Source of the DNA: Cedecea colo
GTDB lineage: Bacteria; Pseudomonadota; Gammaproteobacteria; Enterobacterales; Enterobacteriaceae
Reading direction: 5' to 3'
Length of the DNA: 64,000 nucleotides
Assembly (NCBI RefSeq): GCF_011808225.1
Contig: NZ_SOYS01000007.1
Span: 124,001-188,000, forward strand
This document shows, piece after piece, positions 10,291 through 20,390 of this stretch (positions are counted from its first letter, which is position 1; each line of letters opens with the position of its first letter). The notes beneath the pieces were generated by a model. That model did not search any database. It was not told the origin of the DNA and saw nothing but the letters and a program-made list of their open reading frames with translations. A program made the translations under genes and the position numbers.

Positions 10291-11449
10291 AATGAAACTT
10301 GCCCCGCCGCTTGCCTCTCCCGTCGGGGGCCTGAAGGCGCTGAACCTGCAAGTTTTTGTCATGATTGCCGCCATTGTAGCGATCGTATTGTTTTTTACCT
10401 GGACGACGGACGGCGCATATATAAGCGCGCGAAACGTTTCCAACCTGCTGCGCCAGACGGCCATCACCGGCATTCTGGCGGTGGGCATGGTGTTTGTAAT
10501 TATCTCGGCGGAAATTGACCTCTCCGTTGGCTCCATGATGGGGCTATTGGGCGGCGTGGCGGCGATCTTTGATGTCTGGCTGGGCTGGCCGCTGCCGCTC
10601 ACTATTGTCGTTACGCTCGCGCTCGGTCTGGTGCTTGGCGCCTGGAACGGCTGGTGGGTAGCCTATCGCAAAGTGCCGTCGTTTATCGTGACGCTGGCGG
10701 GCATGCTCGCATTTCGCGGCGTGCTGATCGGTATCACCAATGGCACAACGGTTTCACCAACCAGCGCGGCCATGTCGCAAATCGGCCAAAGTTATCTGCC
10801 GGATGGCATTGGTTTTGGCGTCGGCGTGCTGGGGCTGATGGCATTTGTGGCCTGGCAATGGCGGCTGCGCGTACGCCGTCAGGCGCTTGGGCTGGTGGCG
10901 GCTTCTTCCACCGGCGCTGTAGGGCGGCAGGCTATTACCGCGGTGATTGTGCTGGGCGCCGTCTGGCTGCTCAATGATTACCGTGGCGTTCCTACGCCGG
11001 TACTGATTCTGACGCTGCTGTTGCTCGCCGGTATGTTTATGGCAACCCGCACCGCGTTTGGTCGGCGTATTTATGCCATTGGCGGCAACATCGAAGCGGC
11101 GCGCCTTTCTGGTATTAACGTGGAACGCACCAAGCTTGCCGTATTTGCCATTAACGGGCTGATGGTGGCGATTGCCGGGCTGATCCTCAGCTCACGCCTT
11201 GGAGCCGGCTCCCCTTCCGCCGGCAACATTGCCGAGCTGGATGCCATCGCCGCGTGCGTTATTGGCGGCACCAGCCTTGCGGGCGGCATCGGTAGCGTAG
11301 CCGGGGCGGTGATGGGCGCATTTATCATGGCTTCGCTCGATAACGGCATGAGTATGATGGACGTTCCGACATTCTGGCAGTACATCGTCAAAGGAGCCAT
11401 TTTGCTGTTAGCGGTGTGGATGGACTCGGCAACAAAACGTCGGGCTTGA
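10268..11449 (+). CDS. xylH: D-xylose ABC transporter permease
   Basis: This 393-residue polytopic membrane protein has about ten hydrophobic segments and forms the channel of the XylFGH importer. The conserved permease blocks [18 protein letters not shown] and [18 protein letters not shown] (the EAA-like loop of the ribose/xylose permease family) are present. The start overlaps xylG; ATG 10268 gives the E. coli length and N-terminus (MSKSNPSE). A hairpin resembling a terminator follows at 11471, before the separately started xylR. Confidence 0.98.
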   Translation: MSKSNPSEMKLAPPLASPVGGLKALNLQVFVMIAAIVAIVLFFTWTTDGAYISARNVSNLLRQTAITGILAVGMVFVIISAEIDLSVGSMMGLLGGVAAIFDVWLGWPLPLTIVVTLALGLVLGAWNGWWVAYRKVPSFIVTLAGMLAFRGVLIGITNGTTVSPTSAAMSQIGQSYLPDGIGFGVGVLGLMAFVAWQWRLRVRRQALGLVAASSTGAVGRQAITAVIVLGAVWLLNDYRGVPTPVLILTLLLLAGMFMATRTAFGRRIYAIGGNIEAARLSGINVERTKLAVFAINGLMVAIAGLILSSRLGAGSPSAGNIAELDAIAACVIGGTSLAGGIGSVAGAVMGAFIMASLDNGMSMMDVPTFWQYIVKGAILLLAVWMDSATKRRA

Positions 11450-11470
11450 TAATGTGCAAGCGATCACAAT

Positions 11471-11496
11471 GCCGGGGTAAGGTTCCCCGGCTTTGT
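11471..11496 (+). terminator. Probable terminator after xylFGH
   Basis: GCCGGGG and CCCCGGC form a 7-bp GC-rich stem with a 7-base loop followed by TTTGTC. It lies between xylH and xylR and could separate or attenuate transcription into xylR. Confidence 0.55.
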
Positions 11497-11542
11497 CGTA
11501 GCTATGGTATTCAAATACAGGGTGATTTTGGGAATCTTTAGC

Positions 11543-12721
11543 ATGTTTGAGAAACGTCATCGCATTACGTTGTTATTCAATGCCAATAAAGCCTACGACC
11601 GGCAGGTCGTTGAAGGCGTTGGCGAATATTTGCAGGCGTCTCAATCAGAATGGGATATTTTTATTGAAGAAGATTTTCGCGCCCGTATCGATAACATCAA
11701 GGAGTGGCTGGGGGACGGCGTTATTGCGGATTTCGACGATACGGAAATTGAAAGCTTGCTCAACGGGGCCGGGGTACCAATTGTTGGCGTGGGCGGCTCG
11801 TATCATCGGCCTGAGCATTATCCGCCGGTGCACTACATCGCAACGGATAATTATGCCCTCGTGCAGAGCGCATTTTTGCATTTGAAAGAGAAAGGCGTGC
11901 ATCGTTTTGCTTTTTACGGCCTGCCCGGCTCCAGCAATAAACGCTGGGCGGTAGAGCGTGAGCATGCCTTCCGCGAACTGGTTGCGGAAGAAAAATATCG
12001 TGGTGTGGTGTATCAGGGGATCGAAACCGCCCCGGAGAACTGGCAGCATGCGCAAAACAGGCTGGCAGATTGGGTGCAAACTTTGCCGCCGCAGACGGGG
12101 ATTATTGCGGTTACCGATGCAAGAGCGCGCCATCTGCTACAGGTTTGCGAACATTTGCATATTCCGGTGCCGGAAAAGCTGTGCGTGATTGGAATCGATA
12201 ACGAAGAGCTGACGCGCTATCTGTCCCGCGTTGCGCTGTCTTCCGTGGCGCAGGGCACAAGACAGATGGGATACCAGGCAGCAAAACTGTTGCACCGCCT
12301 GCTGGATAACGAAGCGTTACCGCTGCAACGGATTCTGGTGCCGCCGATGCGCGTCGTGGAACGGCGCTCAACGGATTACCGTTCCCTGCATGACCCGGCG
12401 GTGATTCAGGCGATGCACTACATCCGCAATCATGCCTGCAAGGGCATTAAGGTGGAGCAGGTGCTGGATGCCGTGGGCATTTCGCGCTCTAACCTTGAAA
12501 AACGCTTTAAAGAAGAAGTAGGCGAAACCATCCATGCGGTTATCCATGCGGAAAAGCTGGAGAAAGCGCGCAGCCTGTTGGTCTCTACCTCGCTGTCGAT
12601 AAATGAAATTTCGCAGATGTGCGGCTATCCTTCGCTGCAGTATTTTTATTCGGTATTTAAGAAAGAGTATGACGCCACGCCAAAAGAGCACCGTGAACGC
12701 TACAGTGGGATGCTGGTTTAA
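11543..12721 (+). CDS. xylR: Xylose operon activator, AraC family
   Basis: This 392-residue protein joins an N-terminal LacI/PBP-like sugar-binding domain (VGVGGSYHRPEHYPPVHYI; VTDARARHLLQVC) to a C-terminal AraC double helix-turn-helix (VLDAVGISRSNLEKRFKEE; SINEISQMCGYPSLQYFYS). XylR binds D-xylose and activates xylAB and xylFGH from the divergent region. An in-frame start exists 39 bases upstream, but ATG 11543 matches the E. coli length and N-terminus. It is downstream of and co-oriented with xylFGH, and ends just before a hairpin terminator. Confidence 0.97.
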   Translation: MFEKRHRITLLFNANKAYDRQVVEGVGEYLQASQSEWDIFIEEDFRARIDNIKEWLGDGVIADFDDTEIESLLNGAGVPIVGVGGSYHRPEHYPPVHYIATDNYALVQSAFLHLKEKGVHRFAFYGLPGSSNKRWAVEREHAFRELVAEEKYRGVVYQGIETAPENWQHAQNRLADWVQTLPPQTGIIAVTDARARHLLQVCEHLHIPVPEKLCVIGIDNEELTRYLSRVALSSVAQGTRQMGYQAAKLLHRLLDNEALPLQRILVPPMRVVERRSTDYRSLHDPAVIQAMHYIRNHACKGIKVEQVLDAVGISRSNLEKRFKEEVGETIHAVIHAEKLEKARSLLVSTSLSINEISQMCGYPSLQYFYSVFKKEYDATPKEHRERYSGMLV

Positions 12722-12729
12722 ATAAAAAA

Positions 12730-12760
12730 ACGCCTTCAGATTGAAGGCGTGTAATGTTTT
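12730..12760 (+). terminator. Terminator after xylR
   Basis: ACGCCTTCA and TGAAGGCGT form a 9-bp stem with a 3-base loop, followed within a few bases by a T-run and preceded by an A-run. It could also act for the converging bax gene. Confidence 0.8.
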
Positions 12761-12796
12761 TAGTTAACTTTGTTTTAACAATGCTGTTTTAATTAT

Positions 12797-13660
12797 TCAA
12801 TTCGCCAGCATAAAGCGCTGGTTGCTCTGGTACATCGCAAACAGATAATTGTTATAGCTCTTACCTTTCGTCGAATACCCTTTCAGCTTATGGATCATAT
12901 TGCTGGCCGTGACTTCCTGGTCGGCTTTACGCAACTGCGCGCGCGATTTACGGAAAGATTTGTAAGCCGGGTGCGTGTTCAGGTTGAAGACGTAAGCGTT
13001 AACGCCTTCTTTCACCGAATCGTAGTGCTGATAGCCTCGCACCTTCCCGGATCCGCTGTTGCAATGGCTTTTGCTGCATTTCATACCGAACAGGTTATTG
13101 TTGCTGCGGGCGAGTTTAGATGTGCCCCAGCCGCTCTCAGCCGCCGCCATCGTTGCCACCATATTGGTTGGGATGATGTCGACTTTTTCCATTAGCTGAT
13201 TCCACGGTACGCGATTAATGTTGCCGTTCCACGAAATCTTATAGCGCTGAGTGATGCTTTTCAGACGTGCGCGCTCAGACGGCGACCAGCGTTTTTCGTA
13301 CTGCCTGGAAACAAGCCAGTTACGGTCAGCGGTAATCGCAGCATTTTGACTGGTAATATATGGCATGACCGTCCGGAGAAACGCTTTTTTCCTTGATGTT
13401 CCGGAAGGGTATTTTCGCAAATCAGGGAGAGATGCCAGTTCACTATTGCGAGAATACTCTTTCTTACTGCTTGCCAGATTCTTACTTGCTGTCTTATTGC
13501 TGTGTAGCGTCTTGCTTTTTGTTTTAACCGTTTTAGCGTTAACGGCGTGGGCTTTATGCGATTTTGGCTCATGTTTACTTGCTATTACTCCAGTTGAAAA
13601 ACTGAAGGTCAGCAACATAAGTATCGCAGCCCCAAATCGTCGGATTGGGGTTGATATCAT
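12797..13660 (-). CDS. bax: Bax protein, glucosaminidase-family
   Basis: This 287-residue protein has an N-terminal signal peptide (about residues 1-28), then a low-complexity Lys/Ser-rich linker (about 30-70) and a C-terminal glucosaminidase domain. The catalytic region MAAAESGWGTSKLARSNNNLFGMKC has the expected glutamate and the N-rich loop. The family cleaves peptidoglycan glycan strands; the physiological role of Bax is not established. It is slightly longer than the E. coli protein (274), mainly in the linker. It is convergent with xylR and divergent from malS, the same arrangement as in K-12. Confidence 0.93.
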   Translation of the reverse strand: MISTPIRRFGAAILMLLTFSFSTGVIASKHEPKSHKAHAVNAKTVKTKSKTLHSNKTASKNLASSKKEYSRNSELASLPDLRKYPSGTSRKKAFLRTVMPYITSQNAAITADRNWLVSRQYEKRWSPSERARLKSITQRYKISWNGNINRVPWNQLMEKVDIIPTNMVATMAAAESGWGTSKLARSNNNLFGMKCSKSHCNSGSGKVRGYQHYDSVKEGVNAYVFNLNTHPAYKSFRKSRAQLRKADQEVTASNMIHKLKGYSTKGKSYNNYLFAMYQSNQRFMLAN

Positions 13661-13973
13661 TGGATCTCCTGGGCGGATCGATGCGTCTCGTGTGCCTTAA
13701 TTGTCAAAGGAATCGATTAAAGTAAACGCGAATACTACCAAAAATAAGGTTCCAGGGCACCTAAAGAAATAATCCGATTCCGAAACGATGTCACGAACGA
13801 TTTTCTTATGAAGGCGAAAAGTGTCGTGATATGCGAGAGTTATCGCAAATTTTGGCAAAATGATACTTCGATCACTCACCCTCCTTTCTCCTCCCTCGCA
13901 ACGTCCTTGTGGGGATGAATAACACCTGTGAAAACAATGCCACACTGGTCAAAAGATGCCCAAGGATAAAAAA
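13661..13973. promoter_or_regulatory. Divergent bax / malS promoter region with MalT-box-like sequences
   Basis: This 313-base intergenic region serves both genes. Near malS, GGGGATGAAT (13911-13920) resembles the MalT box GGGGAKGAGG. A C-rich stretch at 13878-13897 reads GGGAGGAG and GGAGGG on the other strand, also MalT-like. In E. coli malS is under MalT control, which makes the assignment plausible. The rest of the region shows no clear signals. Confidence 0.45.
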
Positions 13974-15995
13974 ATGAAAAAAATTCCTCTGCTGTTTTTA
14001 CTTTTCCCGGGACTCGCATTGGCAAACTGGTCGGCAACGGGGCTGAATGTTTTTAAAGAACAAAGGCCTGGCCTGTTTGTAAGCGATTCTGAGCTGGCGA
14101 AAGGCACGTTGCCGCTAAATCTGAAGCAGGACCAGGTCTGCTGGCAGCCCGCCGAAACTATCATGCTGAACCAGATGCTCTCGCTTAAGCACTGTGAAGG
14201 AGAAGCTCCGCAATGGAAGCTTTTCCGCGCAGGGAATTATCAGGTGCAAATCGATATGCGCAGCGGCACGCCGACGCTTATGCTGAGCGTGAAAAGTACC
14301 GCGACCGCCGCGCCTGTCGATGTGGCCCGCCAGTGTCCGAAATGGAACGGTAAGCCGCTGACCGTAGAGGTAAGCAAAACCTTCCCGGAAGGCAGTGAAG
14401 TGCGCGATTTTTACAGCGGGCAAACGGCGACGGTTAAGCAAGGGCAGATAACCATGATGCCGGCGGCAAACAGCAATGGCTTGCTGTTGCTTGAAAGCGC
14501 GGCTACAGAAAAAGCCGCGCCGTTTAGCTGGCACAACGCGACGGTTTATTTTGTCTTAACTGACCGCTTTGAGAACGGCAACCCCGCAAACGACGGCAGC
14601 TATGGTCGCCACAAAGATGGCATGGAAGAGATAGCCACTTTCCACGGCGGCGATCTTGCCGGTTTAACCGGTAAACTCGACTACCTGCAAAACCTTGGCG
14701 TTAATGCGTTGTGGATTAGTTCTCCGCTGGAACAAATCCACGGCTGGGTCGGCGGCGGCACGAAAGGGGATTTCCCGCATTACGCCTATCACGGCTACTA
14801 CACCATGGACTGGACGAAGCTCGACGCCAACATGGGCACCGAAGACGATCTGCGTAAACTGGTGGACGAAGCCCACAAGCGCGGCATCCGTATCCTGTTT
14901 GATATCGTTATGAACCACGCCGGCTACGCGACGCTTGCGGATATGCAGGAATACCAGTTTGGCGCGCTGTATCTGAAAGGCGACGAGCTGACAAAAACGC
15001 TCGGCAAGAAATGGACCGACTGGAAGCCCGGCCCCGGCCAGAGCTGGCACACCTTTAATGACTACATCAATTTCAGTGACAAAACAGCCTGGCAAAGCTG
15101 GTGGGGTAAGAACTGGATCCGCACGGATATCGGTGATTACGACAATCCGGGTTTTGACGATCTCACCATGTCGCTTGCCTTCCTGCCGGATTTGAAAACC
15201 GAGTCAACGCAGCCCGCCGGCCTGCCGGTGTTCTACCGCCACAAGCCTGACACTAACGCCAAAGAAATTGCGGGTTACACGGTGCGGGATTACATGACGC
15301 ACTGGCTTAGTCAATGGGTGCGCGATTACGGCATTGACGGCTTCCGGGTCGATACCGCTAAACACGTTGAAAAAGCTGCCTGGAAACAGCTAAAAGCCCA
15401 GTCGGTGGAAGCGCTGGCCGCCTGGAAACAGGCTAACCCGGACAAAAAAATGGACGATGCGCCGTTCTGGATGACGGGGGAATCCTGGGGACACGGTGTA
15501 ATGAAAAGCGACTACTACAGCAGCGGCTTTGACGCGATGATCAACTTTGATTATCAGGAACAGGCCGCGAAAGCCACAGACTGCCTGTCGAACATAGATA
15601 TCACCTGGCAGCAGATGGCTGAAAAATTGCAGGATTTCAACGTGCTGAGCTACCTATCCTCCCATGATACTCGCCTGTTCCGCGAAGGCGGCCAGCGCGC
15701 TGCAGAGTTGCTTCTGCTGGCTCCCGGCGCGGTGCAAATTTTTTACGGCGATGAAACCGAGCGCCCGTTCGGCCCGACGGGTTCCGATCCGTTACAGGGC
15801 ACGCGTTCAGATATGAACTGGGGCCAGAACGCCGCTACGCTCGCGCACTGGGAAAAAATCAGCCAGTTCCGCGCTCGCCATCCGGCGATAGGTGCAGGCA
15901 AGCAGAACACGTTGAGCATGCGGGAAGGGTACGGATTTAGCCGTGAGACAGGAAATGACAAAGTGATGGTGGTGTGGGCGGGTAATCCGCAGTAA
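13974..15995 (+). CDS. malS: Periplasmic alpha-amylase
   Basis: This 673-residue GH13 enzyme cleaves long maltodextrins in the periplasm, yielding mainly maltohexaose for uptake. A signal peptide ends about residue 18 (LLFLLFPGLALA, then NWS). An N-terminal beta-rich part precedes the barrel, as in E. coli MalS. The four GH13 regions are intact: DIVMNH, GFRVDTAKH (nucleophile Asp), MTGESWGHG (acid/base Glu) and YLSSHDTR. ATG 13974 is preferred because AAGGAT precedes it and it starts directly at the signal peptide; an in-frame ATG at 13956 would add six residues. No other mal genes are nearby. Confidence 0.96.
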   Translation: MKKIPLLFLLFPGLALANWSATGLNVFKEQRPGLFVSDSELAKGTLPLNLKQDQVCWQPAETIMLNQMLSLKHCEGEAPQWKLFRAGNYQVQIDMRSGTPTLMLSVKSTATAAPVDVARQCPKWNGKPLTVEVSKTFPEGSEVRDFYSGQTATVKQGQITMMPAANSNGLLLLESAATEKAAPFSWHNATVYFVLTDRFENGNPANDGSYGRHKDGMEEIATFHGGDLAGLTGKLDYLQNLGVNALWISSPLEQIHGWVGGGTKGDFPHYAYHGYYTMDWTKLDANMGTEDDLRKLVDEAHKRGIRILFDIVMNHAGYATLADMQEYQFGALYLKGDELTKTLGKKWTDWKPGPGQSWHTFNDYINFSDKTAWQSWWGKNWIRTDIGDYDNPGFDDLTMSLAFLPDLKTESTQPAGLPVFYRHKPDTNAKEIAGYTVRDYMTHWLSQWVRDYGIDGFRVDTAKHVEKAAWKQLKAQSVEALAAWKQANPDKKMDDAPFWMTGESWGHGVMKSDYYSSGFDAMINFDYQEQAAKATDCLSNIDITWQQMAEKLQDFNVLSYLSSHDTRLFREGGQRAAELLLLAPGAVQIFYGDETERPFGPTGSDPLQGTRSDMNWGQNAATLAHWEKISQFRARHPAIGAGKQNTLSMREGYGFSRETGNDKVMVVWAGNPQ

Positions 15996-16161
15996 GCGAT
16001 AGCGCCATTCGCCTGCGCACCCAGCGTAGCAGCATTTAATGCTATTCATTTTATTCTGGTCAGCATATTGACGATGACAGGCTATCCATAATGCGTTTGC
16101 ACCGCGACTTCTGCGGCGCTATGGTTAGCCTCTTTTTGACAGTAAGCGACAGATCTTCGTT

Positions 16162-17412
16162 ATGACGTTTTCACTTTTCGGCGACAAATTTACCCGCCAT
16201 GCAGGCATTACACGCCTGATGGAGGACCTCAACGACGGTTTACGCACGCCGGGCGCCATTATGCTCGGCGGCGGTAACCCGGCACAGATACCTGCGATGA
16301 ACGAATATTTCCAGAACCTGCTGGCAGATATGCTGGCGAGCGGGAAAATGGCTGACGCGCTGTGCAATTACGATGGTCCGCAGGGGAAAAGTGAGTTTCT
16401 CGACGCGCTTGCTACCCTGCTCCGCACCGAATTAGGTTGGGCTATTGAGCCGCAGAATATTGCACTGACAAATGGCAGTCAGAGCGCATTTTTCTACTTG
16501 TTTAATCTGTTTGCCGGTCGACACGCCGACGGCAGCAGCAAAAAAGTGCTCTTCCCGTTGGCGCCTGAATATATCGGCTACGGTGATTCTGGCCTCGAAG
16601 AAGATCTGTTCGTCTCGGCGCGGCCGAACATCGAACTGCTGCCGGAAGGGCAGTTTAAATACCACGTCGATTTCGAACATCTGCACATCGGTGAAGATAC
16701 CGGGATGATTTGCGTCTCGCGTCCGACCAACCCGACGGGCAACGTTATCACCGATGAAGAGCTGATTAAACTTGATGCGCTGGCGCACCAGCACGGCATT
16801 CCGCTGGTGATTGATAACGCTTATGGCGTGCCGTTCCCCGGCATTATTTTCAGCGAAGCGCGTCCGCTGTGGAACCCGAACATTGTGCTGTGCATGAGCC
16901 TGTCGAAGCTCGGCCTGCCGGGCAGCCGCTGCGGCATTATTATCGCCAATGAAAAAATCATCTCCGCTATCAGCAATATGAACGGCATTATCAGCCTGGC
17001 GCCGGGCGGTATCGGGCCTGCGATGGCGGCGGAGATGATCAAACGCAACGACCTGCTGCGCCTGTCTGAAACCATTATCAAACCGTTCTATTACCAGCGC
17101 GTGCAGCAAACCATCGCGGTTATTCGCCGTTATTTGTCGCCGGAACGCTGCCTGATTCATAAGCCGGAAGGGGCGATTTTCCTCTGGCTGTGGTTTAAAG
17201 ATTTGCCGATAACGACCGAGCTGCTTTATCAGCGCCTGAAAAAGCGTGGCGTGTTGATGGTGCCGGGCGACTATTTCTTCCCGGGGCTGGATAAACCCTG
17301 GCCGCATACGCACCAGTGCATGCGTATGAACTACGTGCCGGAGCCGGAAAAAATTGAGGCGGGCGTGAAGGTTCTGGCTGAAGAGATTGAGCGCGCCTGG
17401 GCGGAAGCGTAG
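16162..17412 (+). CDS. avtA: Valine-pyruvate aminotransferase
   Basis: This 416-residue class I PLP aminotransferase exchanges amino groups between valine/2-ketoisovalerate and alanine/pyruvate (transaminase C). The PLP lysine lies in SLSKLGLPGSRCG. The substrate-arginine and dimer features of fold type I are present (MLGGGNPAQIPAM; SRPTNPTGNVITDEEL). Length and sequence match E. coli AvtA, and the malS-avtA order is conserved. A weak hairpin at 17427-17447 (CCTTCCTCC / GGGGGAAGG) follows the stop and may terminate transcription. Confidence 0.97.
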   Translation: MTFSLFGDKFTRHAGITRLMEDLNDGLRTPGAIMLGGGNPAQIPAMNEYFQNLLADMLASGKMADALCNYDGPQGKSEFLDALATLLRTELGWAIEPQNIALTNGSQSAFFYLFNLFAGRHADGSSKKVLFPLAPEYIGYGDSGLEEDLFVSARPNIELLPEGQFKYHVDFEHLHIGEDTGMICVSRPTNPTGNVITDEELIKLDALAHQHGIPLVIDNAYGVPFPGIIFSEARPLWNPNIVLCMSLSKLGLPGSRCGIIIANEKIISAISNMNGIISLAPGGIGPAMAAEMIKRNDLLRLSETIIKPFYYQRVQQTIAVIRRYLSPERCLIHKPEGAIFLWLWFKDLPITTELLYQRLKKRGVLMVPGDYFFPGLDKPWPHTHQCMRMNYVPEPEKIEAGVKVLAEEIERAWAEA

Positions 17413-17509
17413 TAGAATTAACGGAACCTTCCTCCGATGGGGGAAGGCTATCAGAAGGATTTAGCCGGACGCTGGCTTTCAACCTTACATATTCTATCAG
17501 GTATCAATT

Positions 17510-17854
17510 ATGGCCATCATCCCGAAAAACTATACGCGGCTGGAAAGCGGCTACCGCGAAAAAGCGCTGAAACTCTTCCCGTGGGTCTGCGGGCGCTGCT
17601 CCCGTGAGTTCGTCTATTCAAATCTGCGCGAGCTTACCGTTCACCATATGGATCACGACCATACCAACAACCCGGAAGACGGCAGTAACTGGGAGCTGCT
17701 GTGCCTGTATTGCCACGACCACGAGCACTCAAAATATACCGAAGCGGATCAATACGGTTCGACCGTGATCGCTGGCGAAGATGCGCAGAAAGACGTCGGC
17801 GAAGCGACGTACAATCCTTTTGCGGATTTGAAGGCGATGCTAAATAAGAAATAA
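17510..17854 (+). CDS. yajD: HNH nuclease-domain protein YajD
   Basis: This 114-residue small protein has an HNH/McrA-type fold: a first zinc pair CGRC (residues 27-30), the HNH core LTVHHMDHDHTNN, and a second zinc pair LYCHDHEH. It is nearly identical to E. coli YajD. The biological role of YajD is unknown; the fold implies metal-dependent DNA cleavage or binding. In K-12 yajD lies elsewhere (near tsx), so its place directly after avtA is a change of neighbourhood. It is transcribed with avtA but 97 bases away. Confidence 0.9.
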   Translation: MAIIPKNYTRLESGYREKALKLFPWVCGRCSREFVYSNLRELTVHHMDHDHTNNPEDGSNWELLCLYCHDHEHSKYTEADQYGSTVIAGEDAQKDVGEATYNPFADLKAMLNKK

Positions 17855-17910
17855 GAAGCCCTGCGTGCCCGGTACGGCAAAGAAAACCGTAACCAGAAGC
17901 CAGGCTAGCT

Positions 17911-18735
17911 TCAATCTGAATTAATATGCTCCTTACAGTATCGACGCTTCCAGGCGGCAGGAGTTAGCCCTACCGCCTTACGAAATATCTGCCGAAAATA
18001 ACCCACGTCCTGAAAGCCACAGCGCTCTGCCACTTCGCTTAGCGAACACGAATCCGTCAGCAGCAGTTTTTCCGCGCTCAGTACGCGCTGGCGGTGAATC
18101 GCTTCCGTAATCGTCAGGTGAAACGCGCGTCGATAAACGCGGCCCAAATAATCCGCATTACAATGGAGCTGTCCGGCAAGCGTTGAGGTGGTGATAGCTA
18201 AATGATACTGGGTGCGAATCAGCTGCCGGGCTTTGTAAGCCAACGCCACGCCGCTGTTTTCCTTCTGTGGAATATCGCCTGCGGCCATGGAAAGCTGCTG
18301 CATTATCAGCAGCAGAATTAATTCCAGTGCCGTACTCCGGGTTAATGCTTCCTGCTCGCTTAAAAACTGGCGGAATAAAGAAATAACGTACTGAGGATCG
18401 CGGACTTTTCCATGCTGCGGCAGAGATAATAGCGAAGCGGGAAAATTACTTTGCTTTTGAGTTTGCGGATGCAGTTCAAAGTGAAGCCAGTAAAATTTTA
18501 AATCTTCCGGAAAAGTGCCGACGCCTACGTGTTTGCGATGAGGCCAAAGTAATAAACTTTCCCCCGCATTGACGCTGAATAACGTGTCGTTCTCTTTGAT
18601 CGTAAGCGTCCCTTTTTCGATAAAAATCAGTTCCCAGGAATCCAGCTCGCGCTGTGGATGACTGCCCACTCCACGTGAAATAAATAGCCCGCCGTTCTGC
18701 ACGGTTATCGGCAAAGAAATATTTAAATCAAGCAT
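17911..18735 (-). CDS. AraC-family regulator of the GH127 locus
   Basis: This 274-residue protein has an N-terminal cupin-like sensor (GVGSHPQRELDSWELIFIEKGTL; ENDTLFSVNAGESLLLWPHR) and a C-terminal AraC DNA-binding domain (STLAGQLHCNADYLGRVYRRAF; SLSEVAERCGFQDVGYFRQIF). It is divergently transcribed from the symporter and glycosidase genes with a 242-base shared promoter region (18736-18977). It is probably the local activator responding to an arabinose-containing saccharide; the ligand is inferred from the neighbours only. Confidence 0.85.
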   Translation of the reverse strand: MLDLNISLPITVQNGGLFISRGVGSHPQRELDSWELIFIEKGTLTIKENDTLFSVNAGESLLLWPHRKHVGVGTFPEDLKFYWLHFELHPQTQKQSNFPASLLSLPQHGKVRDPQYVISLFRQFLSEQEALTRSTALELILLLIMQQLSMAAGDIPQKENSGVALAYKARQLIRTQYHLAITTSTLAGQLHCNADYLGRVYRRAFHLTITEAIHRQRVLSAEKLLLTDSCSLSEVAERCGFQDVGYFRQIFRKAVGLTPAAWKRRYCKEHINSD

Positions 18736-18977
18736 TTAAAGTATTCTCTTTTCGCTTTCCTTCCTGCAGTGTAGAGACAATGTGCAGTACAGGAGAAGGA
18801 TTAGCCCTGTTTGTCGATCTTCTTCACAGTTTTCTCATCAGGTCGGAATCGTCACCTTTTTATACTTTTTCATCGCCTTGTTGATGTTTGAATTGCGTGC
18901 AGAATTATCCGGGTACGTTGCCAAAGTCAAAAATAACAAATCCAGGTTCCTAAACCCGATGACGCGAGGCGTTAACC

Positions 18978-20381
18978 ATGACCTCTACCCCTATAAATAA
19001 TACTGATATTGCAACATCGGCTGTAAACGACAAACTCTCGGTCCGTGAAAAAATAGGTTACGGACTGGGGGATGCGGGCGGTACGGTAATTACCTGCCTG
19101 ATTATGAATTTCCTTACCTTTTTCTATACCGATGTTTTTGGTTTAACCCCGGCGATTGTCGGGACATTATTTATTGCCCTGCGAGTTTTTGATGCTATTT
19201 CCGATCCGTTAATGGGAATTATCGCCGATCGCACGCAGAGCCGTTATGGCCGTTTTCGCCCCTGGCAGCTCTGGGTGGCGGTGCCGATTGGCATTATCGG
19301 CGTGTTGACCTTCACGGTGCCCGATCTCAGCGCCAACATGAAAATTCTCTGGGCTTTCGGGACCTATCTTTTACTTTCAGTAAGTTATACCGCCATCAAC
19401 GTGCCTTACTGCGCGCTTATTAACACCATGACTACCCGCCACGATGAGGTGATTTCCTGCCAGTCCTGGCGATTTGTACTGTGCGGTGTGGCAGGATTTT
19501 TGGTTTCCGTTGGCCTGCCGTGGCTGGTTGAAGTCATCGGCCAGGGTAATGCAGCGCAAGGTTATCAAATGGGCGTTGGCATTCTGTGCGCCGTCGCCGT
19601 GGTGATGTTTTTATGCTGTTTCTTCTGGGTTCGGGAACGGGTGCCGCTGGCGCTGATGGGCAAATTCACCCTGCGTGAGCACCTCGCCGGGCTGCGTAAA
19701 AACGACCAGCTATTGCTGAGTCTGGTGATGTCTTTTCTACTGATTAACGTATTCAACCTGCGCGGTGGCGGCTACATGTATTTCATCACCTATGTGTTGC
19801 AGGGGAGCGCGGCTTTCGCCTCGCTGTTCTTTACCATGGTGACGTTCGCCGCCATTCTGGGTGCGGTAATCGTTAATCCGCTGTCCCGCCGCTTTGATAC
19901 GGTCAAACTCTACTATTACACCAACCTGGTGCTGGCAGCGCTTGCGGTGGGAATGTGGATGCTGCCCGCCGGGCCCGCTTATCAAACGCTGTGGCTGGCG
20001 GTTATTCTCGGCAACGGCATTATTCTGGGGTTCACGCTGCCGCTGCATTTTTCCATCATGGCCTTTGCCGATGACTACGGCGAATGGAAAACCGGGGTGC
20101 GCTCTTCGGGCATGAACTTCGCGTTTAATCTGTTCTTTATCAAGCTCGCATGGGCCGCCAGCGCAGGCATTCTCAGCCTGGTGTTTATCTTCGTGGCCTA
20201 TCAGCCAGGGCTTGAAAACCAGACCCCGGCATCCCTTTCCGGCATAACCGCGCTGGAAAGCCTGTTACCTGCCGCCTTCCATCTGCTACTGGCTCTGGCT
20301 ATTCGCTGGTGCCGCCTGAATAATCCGAGGATGGCGCTTATTGCTACCGACCTGCGCCAGCGCCATATCCAGAACGCCTGA
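18978..20381 (+). CDS. GPH-family glycoside:cation symporter
   Basis: This 467-residue protein has about twelve membrane segments and belongs to the glycoside-pentoside-hexuronide:cation symporter family (MelB/XylP/YicJ group). The N-terminal block [19 protein letters not shown] and the first-loop motif [26 protein letters not shown] are diagnostic. It sits 9 bases upstream of the GH127 gene, so it should import the glycoside that the enzyme hydrolyses. GAGG shortly before ATG 18978 supports the start. Substrate specificity cannot be read from sequence. Confidence 0.9.
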   Translation: MTSTPINNTDIATSAVNDKLSVREKIGYGLGDAGGTVITCLIMNFLTFFYTDVFGLTPAIVGTLFIALRVFDAISDPLMGIIADRTQSRYGRFRPWQLWVAVPIGIIGVLTFTVPDLSANMKILWAFGTYLLLSVSYTAINVPYCALINTMTTRHDEVISCQSWRFVLCGVAGFLVSVGLPWLVEVIGQGNAAQGYQMGVGILCAVAVVMFLCCFFWVRERVPLALMGKFTLREHLAGLRKNDQLLLSLVMSFLLINVFNLRGGGYMYFITYVLQGSAAFASLFFTMVTFAAILGAVIVNPLSRRFDTVKLYYYTNLVLAALAVGMWMLPAGPAYQTLWLAVILGNGIILGFTLPLHFSIMAFADDYGEWKTGVRSSGMNFAFNLFFIKLAWAASAGILSLVFIFVAYQPGLENQTPASLSGITALESLLPAAFHLLLALAIRWCRLNNPRMALIATDLRQRHIQNA

Positions 20382-20390
20382 GGAGTTGAA

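Noticed and set aside
16432-17313. A 293-codon frame antisense to avtA
   Set aside because: avtA on the other strand is complete with all PLP enzyme motifs; the antisense product has no domain.
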